The position numbers were made by a program, and so were the translations under genes. A DNA stretch of 64,000 nucleotides from Dallia pectoralis. Lineage: Eukaryota; Chordata; Actinopteri; Esociformes; Umbridae. The stretch spans positions 1,178,001 to 1,242,000 of the forward strand of contig CM055762.1 of NCBI GenBank assembly GCA_029465975.1, written 5' to 3'. Within the stretch, counting starts at the first letter, position 1; each line of letters opens with the position of its first letter. Positions 24,170 to 39,480 of this stretch are shown here, piece after piece. The notes below the pieces were generated by a model. It was not told the DNA's origin, ran no database searches, and saw nothing but the letters and a program-made list of their open reading frames with translations.

Positions 24170-25829
24170 GTCTATTCATGTATGCTGTTGATCAATACAT
24201 GACCAATGATATGCTGTTTTTTATATATATATATAAAGTAAAGAAAAAAAGCCTGAATAAAATAAGCATTGGCGGTAATGAGGTAGATGTTATGCTAAAA
24301 AAAGGGTTTATACTAGAACAATGGCTCATGATTTTATTTTATTTTTACAAGTAATATATTTTTCTTCAAAAGACCTGTGTCAAAATGATTGACACTGCTA
24401 ACGATTTTTATAATTACAATAAAAGAACATTAAATCTGTATTAAAGTAATACGTCTTTAAGTACATCTCAGTCTTAAGGACTCGCATTTCCTTGCTGCTA
24501 TTGTATTTATTTGTCATTTACACCAATGGGGAAATGCAAAGAACTACAAAATGAGTAGAGACAAATCGTTTCTTAACTCTGGAATCACAAAATTGGTTAA
24601 AAAAACATCAAATTCTAAACCAGTTAGGTCGAATCCTTTGATTGGATAAGAGTTTTATGAGAGTATACCAGAGGTTTGACACTACATACTTGACTCTAAT
24701 TGTGTTGGTAACTTGTTTGTATTACCAGTAAGGCTTCTTTTTGGAGTTTTGTGTTGCTAGCCAACATACCATAGATAAGTGCTGTATCCAGGCATGATAT
24801 TATGTAAAACAGGTACAGAAAGACAAGGTTAATTTATTGTATCATTTATAAATGTTATATTATTATATTTAGCTTATTTGTGTGATCTAATGTTATAAAA
24901 TATATCTATAGATAACTTTTATGATTACATTTGAATTAAAGTATATCTATTTATTTTTGTCAAAACATCAGCATTAGTCGACTGTGTTGTATTACTATTG
25001 GGTTATTGTTCCGTTTCTTATCAGTGCATTCTAACTCATCTTTAGAGGGAATTTATATTTTTTTATTTATCCAGAGAGACACATTGAGACGAGGTCTCAT
25101 TTGCAAATGTACCCTGGGAACATCAACTCACAAATACAACATGAATTAAGGACAAATATAAACTATTAACAGACACACTGACATTAATCATCTCAGTCAA
25201 TTAAAACAAACACAATTCTCACTATTAAAATGTAAGATCATGTTTGTATTACTGACTCATGGAAACAAACGCACCCAAACAAAACCGATTGGATACTATT
25301 CCACAGTTGAGGTGCTTTAAAAGAGAAGGTTGAACTACCCAACTCAGTATTTACAAAAGGTCTTTAAAACTATCCAACTCTGATATCTAGTATTGACCGG
25401 CAGCCTGTGGAGTTAGGCTTTGTAAACTAAAATAGAGCAATGGAGGGATCTACACACTTATAAGGAGGTCCAGACAACTTTCTGGTATGAAATGCAGTGA
25501 TGAGTCACTGTCCAAAGTAAAAAATAAAGTAAAAAAAATAAAAAACAAGCTACAACACGAATGGCTAAAATAACTAAACAAAACATTGAATGAAAATTAA
25601 ACTGTCCATACAAGCAACTTAAAAATCTTAAAAACATTGATACAATCCTTCCAACAACACTCACACAAACCGACGTAGGACATGGAAACAATGAACGACA
25701 GAGTGGGGACATTTCCCTTTAACTTAAATATTCCGTGCTAACTAGCTAATTCACCCCAGCTGTGTAAAAAATCAAAACAACCACAGGAAGTGCACATAAC
25801 TTACAGCCCAGTGTGAAACAAAACTCACG
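24170..25829. other. Intergenic AT-rich DNA after E2F8
   Basis: No gene was recognised. The stretch contains further AATAAA hexamers, A/T tracts and at about 25055-25150 a decayed copy of the TTTATTTA-CCAG repeat also seen near 21090. The rest looks unique. Confidence 0.5.
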
Positions 25830-26198
25830 CTTCGTGACAGTGCAGAGGGTAATACAAGCGGAGAACATCCGTGCATGTGGTATATGGATTGTACAAACAG
25901 TAAGCATTGTGCAAATGGCAAATATAATGAATTTGATAGCAGTGTTTAGAGCAAGAGGTATCAATCAAGTAAATAAGTTAGCAGCGTGCATGCAAGGTTA
26001 CCTCCCTTATTCTGTTAGACAGGACTGAGGGGAAGGCTTCAGAGTTCGGCATGTTAACAGTAGTTGGGAAGAAACTGTTCCTAAGCCTGCTTGTGCGGGT
26101 GAGTAAAGATCTGTATCATTTGCCTGATGGCACGGGGGCAAACAGTTAATGTCTCAGGTGTAAGGGGTCTCTGATAATGCCACGTGCTCTCCACAAAA
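25830..26198 (-). mobile_element. L2-like LINE, 3' part (left of DIRS-type insertion)
   Basis: This is antisense LINE sequence homologous to 21500-21950. It stops at CTCTCCACAAAA, and the LINE resumes at 29572 with CAGCGCTTGTGCTGGA. The two sides form one continuous LINE interrupted by a 3373-bp insertion. Confidence 0.8.
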
Positions 26199-26297
26199 GA
26201 GGTTTACTAACAAGGTTCGGGAGGAGGACTTTCAGCTAATTAATTACAGGTGGAAGCTCTCAGCAATCAACGACTACGGTACATATAGACTCAGCAG
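26199..26297 (+). repeat. Split direct repeat A1
   Basis: This 99-bp copy begins GAGGTTTACTAACAAGGTTC and ends GACTCAGCAG. It is near-identical to 29246-29344 (two visible mismatches) and marks the left terminus of the DIRS/Ngaro-type element. Confidence 0.92.
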
Positions 26298-26298
26298 A

Positions 26299-27716
26299 AT
26301 GCCCCCCCGCAAGTCGCGGGTCCTCCGATCATTCCGGCCATGCCGGAGGCCACTCCTGAACCCAGGACTTCCTCCCGCGGCCGCACTCTGGCCCGACCAT
26401 CCGTGCGTTCACCCAGACGCCGGTACCAGGCTTCGCTGCCCCCAGCAAGACTACCACTTCTTTCCCCGGCCTCCTCCTACCGCTCGACCGTCCCGACGAT
26501 CCCACCCATCGGGAAGTGGACCGTAGCCAGGGCTGAGACAGGCGCTGGGCTACTCAGACACGCAGGTCTCTAGGAAGATGCACAAGGCGGAGCTGTATGA
26601 CTTATACGTCTCCCTCCAAGCTGGCCCCAGGCACTAGCGCGCAGCTCGTGCAGCCAGCAGCAGTACAGGCTAACCCTCGTCTCCAGTCTCTCTACCCACC
26701 AGGTGCCAACCCCGCCCACCAGCAGTGGTCCGCAGGCGCCAACCCCGCCCAACAGCAGCAGCCCGCAGGCAACCCCGCCCACCAGCAGTGGCCCACAGCC
26801 CCACAGCGTCAAACAGGCGCGGGCCCGCCCCCGTTCGCAGCGCAAGCCCACCCTCTTCCCTTCCAGCCTCCTTTCCCCCCGACTAACTTTCCTCCCCAAG
26901 CCGCAGCTTGTCCCCTAGGCACGTTCCCACCGCCTACTTTCCAAGCTCCGGAGTACACCCTCCCCTGCGCCTCCACCCAATCCAAATCCCCATACTCCCT
27001 CTTCACAGCCACCCCGATGCCCGTGCCGTCTAACGCCGTCGCCATGGAACCTCCACCGGTATCCCAACACATCCGCGCCCAGATCCTCTCAGGCGCGGAC
27101 GCAGACCTCTCATCTCTGCTCTCTCTTCTTCCCGCTGCCGAACCAGAACGCCGGATAGATTGCGGGGATTACTCAGTCACCCTGAGGAACACAACCACCC
27201 ACTCATCTCGCGTTCTCTCTTTCCCCGAGTTTTCAATCGCCTTTTCTCGGTTTACCGAAATCATTTGTTCCGTTTTCCCCCAAAGGCTGAATGATTACCA
27301 GGCGATCATAGCCGAACTCGCGCCGTCCTACGGGGGGGCACTTCTATACTTACCACAAGCTCTTTTCCGCGAAAAGCGCCGTGCGAGTCGCACAGTGGAA
27401 CCAGTGCCCCTACTGGGGCGCACTCGACCCAGATCTGCACAACAGGGTGTTCCTAGGCTGCAGGAACATCACTTGCACCGTGTGCAGGTCCGTGGCGCAC
27501 CTCACAGCCTCATGCCCACAAGTTAACCCCTCCCCCCCTCCCCACACCAGTTCGAGCAACCCTAAGTCCACCAGCTACGTACCGTGTACGGCAACCACCA
27601 GCGCAACCCAGGTCTCCGCTTTCGTTGAAGGCAGACAGCTCTGCGTCAATTTCAACTCGGGCAGATGCCACAGAGCACGCTGCCGCTTCATGTCCAGTCT
27701 ACAAATCTGCAAATAA
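26299..27716 (+). pseudogene. DIRS-type Gag-like protein, frameshifted
   Basis: Three successive frames carry one protein. First is a basic N-terminus (MPPRKSRVL) and, after a frame change near 26535, a SAP-like helix region (WTVA, then LRQALGYSDTQVSRKMHK and AELYDLYVSLQAG). A proline/glutamine-rich linker with NPAHQQW repeats follows. The conserved core of DIRS Gag contains FPEFSIAFSRF and, after another frame change near 27350, YHKLFSAKSAVRVAQWN. It ends in cysteine-rich blocks CRNITCTVCRSVAHLTASC and CVNFNSGRCHRARCRF, matching the zinc-binding tail of DIRS-order Gag. Family assignment rests on these blocks, the following RT fragment and the split repeats. Confidence 0.72.
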
Positions 27717-27724
27717 AACATCCA

Positions 27725-28012
27725 AAAATTACTTGACGACTCCTGTAAATATTTCGCGCATGCATTTCGAACTGGCCCTCCACCCGGATGCCGAATTTAC
27801 GGATTACCTACTATCAGGCTTAAAAAATGGCTTCAAACCAGGCTTAGAGTGCCCGCTGTCACAAAACCTTATATGTAACAAACCTGCTATCCGCCCTTAT
27901 AGAACCCAAAGTAGTAGACCAACTGATCAAAAAAGAAGTCGAGTCAGGCTTCATGATCGGCCCGTTCAACAATCCCCCATTCGACCTGTTCCGCATCAGC
28001 CCCATCGGAGCA
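27725..28012 (+). pseudogene. DIRS-type reverse transcriptase, N-terminal remnant
   Basis: The visible blocks are TPVNISRMHFELALHPDAEF, TDYLLSGLKNGFKPGLECPL, ICN, and in the next frame LLSALIEPKVVDQLIKKEVE then SGFMIGPFNNPPFDLFRISP. The order (TP-N, -HPD-EF, L--GL--GF, GPF--PPF, R-SPIG) is that of the region just before the RT palm in DIRS elements. It is cut at about 28012 by a minisatellite, so no catalytic motif remains. Confidence 0.75.
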
Positions 28013-28417
28013 CACCCGCCCAAGTGCCGCAGCACACCCGCCCAAGTGCCGCAGCACACACGCCCCAGCCCAAGTGCCGCAGCACACACGCCCCAGCCCA
28101 AGTGCCGCAGCACTCCAGCCCCAGCCAAGTGCCGCAGCACACCCGCCCAAGTGCCACAGCACTCCAGCCCCAGCCAAGTGCCGCAGCACACCCGCCCAAG
28201 TGCCGCAGCACACCCGCCCAAGTGCCGCAGCACTCCAGCCCCAGCCAAGTGCCGCAGCACACCCGCCCAAGTGCCGCAGCACACCCACCCCAGCCCAAGT
28301 GCCGCAGCACTCCAGCCCCAGCCAAGTGCCGCAGCACACCCGCCCAGTGCCGCAGCACACCCGCCCAGTGCCGCAGCACACCTGCCCAAGTGCCGCAGCA
28401 CACCCGCCCAAGTGAGA
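28009..28417. repeat. GC-rich minisatellite inside the DIRS-type element
   Basis: Roughly 17-18 units of a 19-28 bp variable monomer are built from CACCCGCCCAAGTGCCGCAG with CCAGCCCCAGC spacers. It begins where the RT homology ends. Open frames crossing it on both strands (PQHTRPSAAA and LRHLGGCAAAL type) are repeat artefacts. Confidence 0.93.
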
Positions 28418-28489
28418 TGCCGCGTGAGAAAACCTCCCGGGCAAGCACTCACTTTCCTGTACGTATCTTCTTTCCGTCCAGCGGGTGCA

Positions 28490-28862
28490 AAAAGCACCGT
28501 CCTTCAGATGAGACCTTAAACCGAGGCCTTGACTCTCTGTGGTCATTAAAAAACCCAGGATGTCCTTCGATAAAGAGTAGGGGTGTAACCCCGGCATCCT
28601 GGCCAAATCTGCCCCTTGTCCTCTGTCCATCATGGCCACCTAATCATCCCCATATATATACTAATTGGCTTAATTATCACTCTCTCCTCTCCACCAGTAA
28701 GCTGGTGTGTGGTGTGTGTTCTGGCGCAATATGGCTGCCGTCACGTCATCCAGGTGGATGCTGCACATTGGTGGTGGTTGAGGAGATTCCCCCTTTCATG
28801 TAAAAAAGCGCTTTGAGTTCCCAGGAAGAAAAGCGCTATATAAATGTAATGAATTATTAATT
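28490..28862 (+). mobile_element. SINE-like short interspersed element
   Basis: A familiar fish repeat: CTTCAGATGAGACCTTAAAC, CTCTGTGGTCATTAAA, GGGGTGTAACCCCGGC, CTCTCCTCTCCACCAGTAAG, CGCAATATGGCTGCCGTC, then GCGCTTTGAG and AAGCGCTATATAAATGTAAT with a (TTA)n tail. It lies inside the DIRS-type element, directly after the minisatellite. The exact SINE or LINE-tail family is not assigned. Confidence 0.75.
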
Positions 28863-29103
28863 ATTATTATTATTAATAGGAACTATACCAAGCGGGCATC
28901 GGTCCCACAACAAACGTTCAAACGCCCCACGTCCACAGGCCAGCAGGGCCCATCCAGTCCAGGCCGTGAACCGCTTCACAGGCCCCCGCGCATAAAAAAA
29001 AAAAAAAAAAAAAAGTCAGACCCTTCCTCGAGATGCCAGTCCGCCAAGCTCGGCACTCTGGGGGGTTTATAATCCGGCGGCTGTCCTCTGCTCCTTAGCG
29101 TTA

Positions 29104-29244
29104 GGGGGGTACTCTGGGTTCGGGCCGAATTCCGAGCCCGGAGCCCCTGGCCGGATTCCGAGCCCGGAACCCTCCCTCCGGACAGCACGCCAAATACGCA
29201 TTAAACCTATCCCTTAATTGGCATGTAAGTGCGAACTCGTGAAA
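29104..29244 (+). repeat. Split direct repeat B1
   Basis: This 141-bp copy begins GGGGGGTACTCTGGGTTCGG and ends TAAGTGCGAACTCGTGAAA. It is paired with 29431-29571 and abuts A2 one base later. Confidence 0.92.
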
Positions 29245-29245
29245 T

Positions 29246-29344
29246 GAGGTTTACTAACAAGGTTCGGGAGGAGGACTTTCAGCTAATTAATTACAGGTGG
29301 AAGCTTTCAGCAATCAACGACTAGGGTACATATAGACTCAGCAG
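29246..29344 (+). repeat. Split direct repeat A2
   Basis: This is the second 99-bp copy of A1 (26199-26297), located immediately downstream of B1. The B1-A2 junction is the expected circle-junction module of split-repeat tyrosine-recombinase retroelements. Confidence 0.92.
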
Positions 29345-29430
29345 TCTTACCTCGCTCCGCTGACAGCTCGCAGCATCCCCCCACCACCCCTTCTCCGCTC
29401 AAATTCTAGTCCTAACCACTTACATGCGGG

Positions 29431-29571
29431 GGGGGGTACTCTGGGTTCGGGCCGAATTCCAAGCCCGGAGCCCCGGGCCGGATTCCGAGCCCGGAACCCT
29501 CCCTCCAGATAGCAAGCCAAATACGCATTAAACCTATCCCTTAATTGGCATGTAAGTGCGAACTCCTGAAA
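29431..29571 (+). repeat. Split direct repeat B2
   Basis: This is the second 141-bp copy of B1, ending AACTCCTGAAA at the right border of the insertion. The next bases (CAGCGCTTGTG) are LINE sequence. Confidence 0.92.
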
Positions 29572-30460
29572 CAGCGCTTGTGCTGGATATCTTTGAAGGT
29601 GGGGAGCTGCGAACCGATGATGCGCTGGCCGGTTTTCAACAACCACTGCAGGGACTGTGGCACAGTTGGTTAGAATGCTCTCGACCGTAGAGCGGTAAAA
29701 CTTAACCAGGATGCTGATAAATAGGTGGGCCTTCTTTTAGCTTCCTTAAAAAGCCAGAGTTGTGGTGTTGAGGTACCAGGATAGGTCGTTGGAGATGTGG
29801 ACACCCAGGAATTTGCAGCAGGACACACGTTCCACTGTGGTCTCATCGATAAGATCTGGGGCAGGTATACTGCTTTTTATCTCCGTGTGATCCACAATCA
29901 GTCCTTTGGTTTTCGTGACATTGATGGCCAGATTGTAATTTGCGCACCAAGCCACTAGGTGCTTGATCTCCTCCCTGATCAGACCAGATACTGTGGTATC
30001 ATCTGCGAATTTGACGATGGTATTGGAGCTATGTAGAGGTACACAGTCATGGGTGAAGAGGGAGTACAAGACTGGGCTAAGCACACAGCCCTGTGGATCA
30101 CCTGTGTTCAGGGTCAAGGTGGAGAAGGTGAGGTTGCCCAATCTGACAGACGGAGATCTGTTGGTTAGGAAGTCTACAGTCCAGTTGCAGAGAGAGGAGC
30201 TGATCCTAAGGTCTTGGAGTTTGGTAATCAGCCTTGAGGGGATGACTGTATTGAAGTCTGAGCTGAAGTCTATGAGCTAAAGTCTATGAGCAACATCCTC
30301 ACACAGGTGTTGGTTTTGTCCAGGTGGGTCAGGGCAGAGTGGACAGTAGTGGAGATGGTGTCCTCAGTAGACCTGTTACGGCGATATGGGTCCAGAGTTG
30401 GAGCGAGGCAAGATGAGCCAATACGAGATTTCCACAATGTAGGAATAAGCCCTAAAGATA
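29572..30460 (-). pseudogene. L2-like LINE ORF2 reverse transcriptase, antisense
   Basis: Minus-strand frames give a reverse transcriptase in order: [61 protein letters not shown] (catalytic FADD motif), [11 protein letters not shown] and [13 protein letters not shown]. Frames change at about 30270 and near 29760, so it is dead. It is the right-hand continuation of the LINE at 25830-26198. Confidence 0.85.
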
Positions 30461-31129
30461 GCGTCAATGTTTTTTTTTTAATTAACAAGTTCAAAATCAC
30501 TATGCTAGAGCATATCATGCATCTTGCTCCCACGCAGTGAGGAAGATGGTTAAAGAAGAAAAGGGTGCTATGGTCAGATGAAATTAGAACGATTTGTCCA
30601 CCTGCTAGCTGTGGGGTTGTTGTTAAAAGTGTAACGTCATACCTACTGGTATTTTTTGTATTGGTCATCTCGTCTATGGACTAGTTCAAACGAAGGACCT
30701 AAGATCCTTTCAAATAAATTCTGCAATCTCAGACTTTTTAATGGCTCAATGTAATGCTTGTAATGAAATTGCAAAGTAATGAAATACAGGTTCTCTTGGG
30801 TTAATTGCCTGCCTTTTATACAGCCATGTTTTGTGATCTTGATGAGTGCTTGAATGAATTAATCATACCACATCATTCAAATGTTGGTTTTGGTTACTGT
30901 CACCAGAACATTCTAGAAATATTTATAAATAATGCCTGTGGGTTGTGTAAGAAGACCAGGGTACTTGGTGGATGAATGCTCCAGCTTAGGGTGAGTGTTC
31001 TCTGGTGCCTGTGATTCAGAGGTGGAGCATGGGGATATTGTTCACGTTCTGCCATTTGCCAGAAGTTATTTTTGGAGGATGCTTTATTTTGCCCGTCACC
31101 ACTGAACTCTGGATGACAAGTGAGAGATG
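30461..31129. other. Intergenic DNA between LINE and CSRP3
   Basis: A tiny Tc1-like phrase GTGCTATGGTCAGATGA occurs at 30568-30584 (encoding VLWSDE), with no further homology. An A/T-rich, MEF2-like string AATATTTATAAATAA lies at about 30917. Nothing else was recognised. Confidence 0.4.
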
Positions 31130-31236
31130 AACAGTATTTAAGAACCCTGCTATCTGGTATTGGGGCTGTCCTACTTCCAGATTTGAGACAGGACTGAGGG
31201 GAAGTTACATTGTGATACATCTACAGACGTGTGCAG
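31130..31236 (+). promoter_or_regulatory. csrp3: Likely CSRP3 core promoter and 5' untranslated exon
   Basis: A TATA-like TATTTAAG at about 31135 is followed by about 70-100 bp ending GTGTGCAG and donor GTATGATA at 31237. CSRP3 exon 2 begins in untranslated sequence at 31871, so a non-coding exon 1 is required and this fits in position. An AT-rich MEF2-like site lies 200 bp upstream, in line with muscle expression. Not proven. Confidence 0.4.
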
Positions 31237-31845
31237 GTATGATAAAACGTTTATATTTACACCTTTTTATGGGATTTTCTCAAATGTAACCTGATGTATG
31301 TATCTATTGTTACTAATATGTACTAACCAGGATCCAACCATCAGTGCCCAACTGTTTAAAACTGTGGCCAATGGTTTTATATTTAATTATACTCTCTTGA
31401 AATCTGTTAAAATTAATTAACAATAAACAGTCGCAGCCAGTGAGAGCTCAATAGAGTCAATGCATCCTGGATTTTTCCATGTGAGTTCCATGTTAGTCAC
31501 TGCTTTCAGCAGATGGAAACTGGAGTGGCACATGTTCTTCCATTGTCCCAATGGGCTCTATTTCTGGAGTCTTATCACCACATACCAGTTCTATGAGGTC
31601 ACAGACTATCTCTGAACTGAATGGATTGGAATTGTGCCCAACAAACAGGCTGAGATAGCAAACTCAACATAACATCTGCTTTACAATGCCATGATGTTCT
31701 CGTCGTCATATATAGTGCAAATGTAGATATTTGTTAATGGACTGATACATCAATGCAGTCTGAAGTCTATTGTGAATCATGTTTTCTTAGTTCACTGGTG
31801 ACCTCTAATCAGAACTTGTTTTGTAGCCCCCTTTGATTAGATTAA

Positions 31846-36458
<4,613 letters not shown>

Positions 36459-36488
36459 ATCCCTCCGAAGTGTGTTTCATTTGGTTTA

Positions 36489-36494
36489 AATAAA
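36489..36494 (+). promoter_or_regulatory. csrp3: Candidate CSRP3 polyadenylation signal
   Basis: An AATAAA hexamer lies only 31 bp after the CSRP3 stop codon. If used, the 3' UTR would be very short. Confidence 0.4.
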
Positions 36495-36839
36495 GAACAA
36501 TTACATTTAATTTCATAACAAAACGTCCAGTGTCAGTTCGATTTGTAACCATATAACTGTAAATTCTAACAATAATCACTCCAACACAGCATATACCAGC
36601 AAACCAAGCTATGTAGAAATAAGTGATCTAGCATGTATAAACTGGGTATTCCAATCTGGTGTTCAAGGCAATAGGTAAAACCACCCCATCTGCATCACGT
36701 CATGATTTATTTAAGTGACTTCACACTAAGAGTACAATAGTAATGATAATTCGAACAACCATACAACATTTTATGGTTTAAACAAATCATTAAACATTGA
36801 AACAAACAAAGAAATAAACATGTTTTGCAGTCACACTCA

Positions 36840-37198
36840 ATGATAATAATGTCTAAAATGTCTAAAGCGCTTTACAGCATAAAGGCAATAGATACAGACA
36901 AGGCCAAACATGCAGTAATAAAGATACAATAAAATCTAATAATCATAAAAAAGCAATTCAAACAAAATACATTTTTAGATATGTTTTTAGATATTCAATG
37001 ATTGAGGGAACTGAGGGAAGTGAGTTCCATAGTTTAGGAGCAGAACTAGGAAAAGGCCCTGTCACCCATAGAGTGTAAACCAGAAGTAGGAACTGTTAAC
37101 AAACCAGAATCAGAGGAGCAAAGGTGATGTTTTGGAGTGTGTTGGGTTAAAAGTTCAGACAGACACAGTGGGGCCAAACCATGCAGAGCCTTATAGGT
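36840..37198 (-). pseudogene. L2-like LINE ORF2 C-terminus (left of LTR insertion)
   Basis: On the minus strand, TYKALHGLAPLCLSELLTQH, then SSDSGLLTVP and GDRAFS, are the classic end of L2-type ORF2. It is followed (to the left) by a 3' UTR containing CTAAAGCGCTTTACAG. The upstream part of the same protein resumes at 38216 beyond the LTR. Confidence 0.85.
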
Positions 37199-38215
37199 TG
37201 TTACGGGCCCTTGCACTTTTATTTTGAAAGCATTGCATATTAACCTTGATTTGTGTTTTAATTGCATAGAGGTGCAAGCAGGTGATTGGTGTGCCAGTTT
37301 TCCCTGCAGTCGTTGCTGTTCCAGCTCAGCCAATCAGACAACTGCAGCTGATATTTAAGACCTGTCATGTGGGGAGTTTCGCCACTTGTTTTTTTTCATT
37401 GTGGAGGTTTTCAATGTGGATGATGATTTTGTGTATGTGCAGTAGGGGAACAAGGTTTAGGTGAGCTGCCCGTGGGTACACACACATGCTGGTAGTGTAG
37501 CTGCCCGTGGGTATACACACATGCTGGTAGTGTAGCTGCCCATGGGTATACACACATGCTGGTAGTGTAGCTGCCCATGGGTATACACACATGCTGGTAG
37601 TGTAGCTGCCTGTGGGTACACATACATGCTGGTAGTGTAGCTGCCCGTGGGTATACATACATGCCGGTAGTGTAGCTGCCCGTGGGTATACATACATGCT
37701 GGTAGTGTAGCTGCCCGTGGGTATACATACATGCCGGTAGTGTAGCTGCCCGTGGGTATACATACATGCCGGTAGTGTAGCTGCCCATGGGTATACACAC
37801 ATGCCGGTGGTATGGTAGGTAGTATGCACGTTTGTTTAGCCACACTAGCCTGTTAGCTTAGGGGGCGGTGGTCACATGTATTTGTATTAAGAAGGTTTAG
37901 AAAGGTCAGGTAGAGTAGGCAGGTAAGGCCACCATTGCTTTAAGTTTGGGAAGTGTTCTTTTGTTTCTATGTAGATTAGCTTAGGGGTATTATATTATGT
38001 TCAAGTGTCAGCCAGCACTGCCCAAGTTTTCCCCTGTTGTATATTTTGTTTTGATGTGAACCTGTTTGTTTGTGGTTGTTTTATTAAAACCTAATTTCAC
38101 TGTAGTATAATGTGTTATGGTTTGTTTCTTGGTTTTGGGGGTTTGACTATTAGTGTTCATTGGTTCATGTTACGACCTCGCCCACCCCTAGTCTTCTAGG
38201 GTTTGGTGCGTAACA
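37199..38215 (+). mobile_element. Solo LTR inserted in a LINE
   Basis: This 1017-bp element begins TGTTACGGGCCC and ends GGTGCGTAACA (TG...CA). It is flanked by TAGGT and TGGGT, a 5-bp target duplication with one mismatch. Removing it restores the LINE reading (PVKFHVDFKMLMFT joined to TYKALHGLAP). It contains a TTATTAAAACC poly(A)-like region near 38080 and a 35-bp minisatellite. There is no internal coding region or second LTR, so it is best read as a recombined solo LTR; orientation is inferred from the poly(A)-like position. Confidence 0.7.
37465..37815. repeat. 35-bp minisatellite inside the solo LTR
   Basis: Ten units of 35 bp (CTGCCCGTGGGTATACACAC then ATGCTGGTAGTGTAG) carry a few point variants such as CACAC versus CATAC. 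Minus-strand open frames crossing it (QLHYQHVCIPTGSYTT type) are repeat artefacts. Confidence 0.96.
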
Positions 38216-39480
38216 TGGGTGAACATGAGCATTTTAAAATCTACATGAAACTTGACCGGGACTCCAAAATAGGAGTGATGTGATCACCTGTCCTGGTCTT
38301 GGTCAAGATTCTAGCAGCACAATTTTCCACATACTGCAATTTATTTAGATTTCGAGACACCAACAAGTAGTGCAGTGCATTACTAAAAATAACCGTAGTC
38401 AATCCGGGAGGATGCAATAGTATTTCAGTATACATTTTTCAGCCACAGAAAAATAAAACATTGGGAATATTGCAATGTTGCTGAGATGAAAGAATGATGT
38501 TTTAAATATATTTTTGACGAGGGGGATCAAATGTTGACTTAGCATCAAAGATTACCCCGAAGCTCTTCAATTTTGTATGAAATTCTAGAGCAGAGCCATC
38601 ATTGTTTAGTTAACGGAGCTGGAGGGGTGAACAAATGAGCATGACCTCAGTATTAAGCCAGCGAAAAATTTGACATACATTACTTTATCTCGGTAATACA
38701 CTGAGCAAGAAAGGCAACAACCACACAATCACCAGGTTATGAATATAAATCTGAGTGTCTTCTGCGTAACTATGATAATTCAGACCTTATGGTCTTAATA
38801 GATGATCAGGGGAAACACATAAATGCTAAAAAGTAAAAGGTCCAATATCGATCCCTGAGGAACACCAGATTTAACCATGCCAACAAAATACTGTTTCAAG
38901 ACGAGCGAGTAGAATAGAATGATCTACAGCAGAGGTGGGCAAATTTAGGCCCACGAGCCAAATCCGGGGAAGTACAAAATAACTTCCCAGTCCAATTGTA
39001 ATGCATCAATCTAAACTCAAATTATTTTTATATAATAATAGATCTACAGTATGAATGTTGTATACATGTTATTATTGGCCTTTTTTGGCCCAAAAATAAT
39101 TAATAATTAACAAATTACAAATCAGAATTATAAGACAGCGAGAGTCAGAGGCCATTATCAAGTCATTAATGAATTTAACTAATGAATAGTAATAGGAACT
39201 ACTACGGAGGTGGCAGATTTCATTTGAGATGCCTCATTCCCTAGTGAAACCACATCAAGTGCGGAGAAATTTGAAAGAAAAACACCAGAGAAATAAGAAA
39301 TACTAGGAGAAGCAGCAGCAGTGACAAAGGTTTTAAGAATATACGTAAGAGCATTGTCAACCTTATTGCAGAAGAAATCAAGAAATCTATTACCAAGGTA
39401 AGCTGAAGCAGGCACAAAAGAGGAACTGTTACATAAAAAAAATGTTTTTATAGTATGAAACAGTTTTCTGGGATTACTTT
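38216..39480 (-). pseudogene. L2-like LINE ORF2 (right of LTR insertion)
   Basis: Minus-strand blocks in order from right to left: NRFLDFFCNKVDNALTYI (pre-RT region), SGVPQGSILDLLLFSIY, HSYAEDTQIYIH (catalytic YADD mutated to YAED), and RNLNKLQYVENCAARILTKT then TGDHITPIL. Several stops and frameshifts show it is dead. It forms one element with 36840-37198. Confidence 0.85.

Larger units (their letters stand above)
26199..29571 (+). mobile_element. DIRS/Ngaro-type retroelement with split direct repeats
   Basis: The layout is A1 (26199-26297), gag-like and reverse-transcriptase remnants, then B1 (29104-29244), A2 (29246-29344) and B2 (29431-29571). A1 and A2 are 99-bp near-identical copies; B1 and B2 are 141-bp near-identical copies. 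B1 abuts A2, which is the split direct repeat arrangement of Ngaro/PAT elements that replicate through a circle and integrate with a tyrosine recombinase. There is no target-site duplication, as expected. The LINE on either side closes perfectly when the element is removed. Most of the reverse transcriptase, RNase H and the recombinase are gone; a minisatellite and a SINE occupy that space. The element is defective. Confidence 0.85.

Noticed and set aside
27859..28639. Open frames of 150-231 codons on both strands (AAALG and PQHTRPS repeats)
   Set aside because: They cross the GC-rich minisatellite in the DIRS-type element, and the reading frame is not shared with the neighbouring RT remnant.
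37365..37845. Three overlapping minus-strand frames of 128-154 codons
   Set aside because: These are repeat artefacts of the 35-bp array; all three frames are open, which a real gene would not need.
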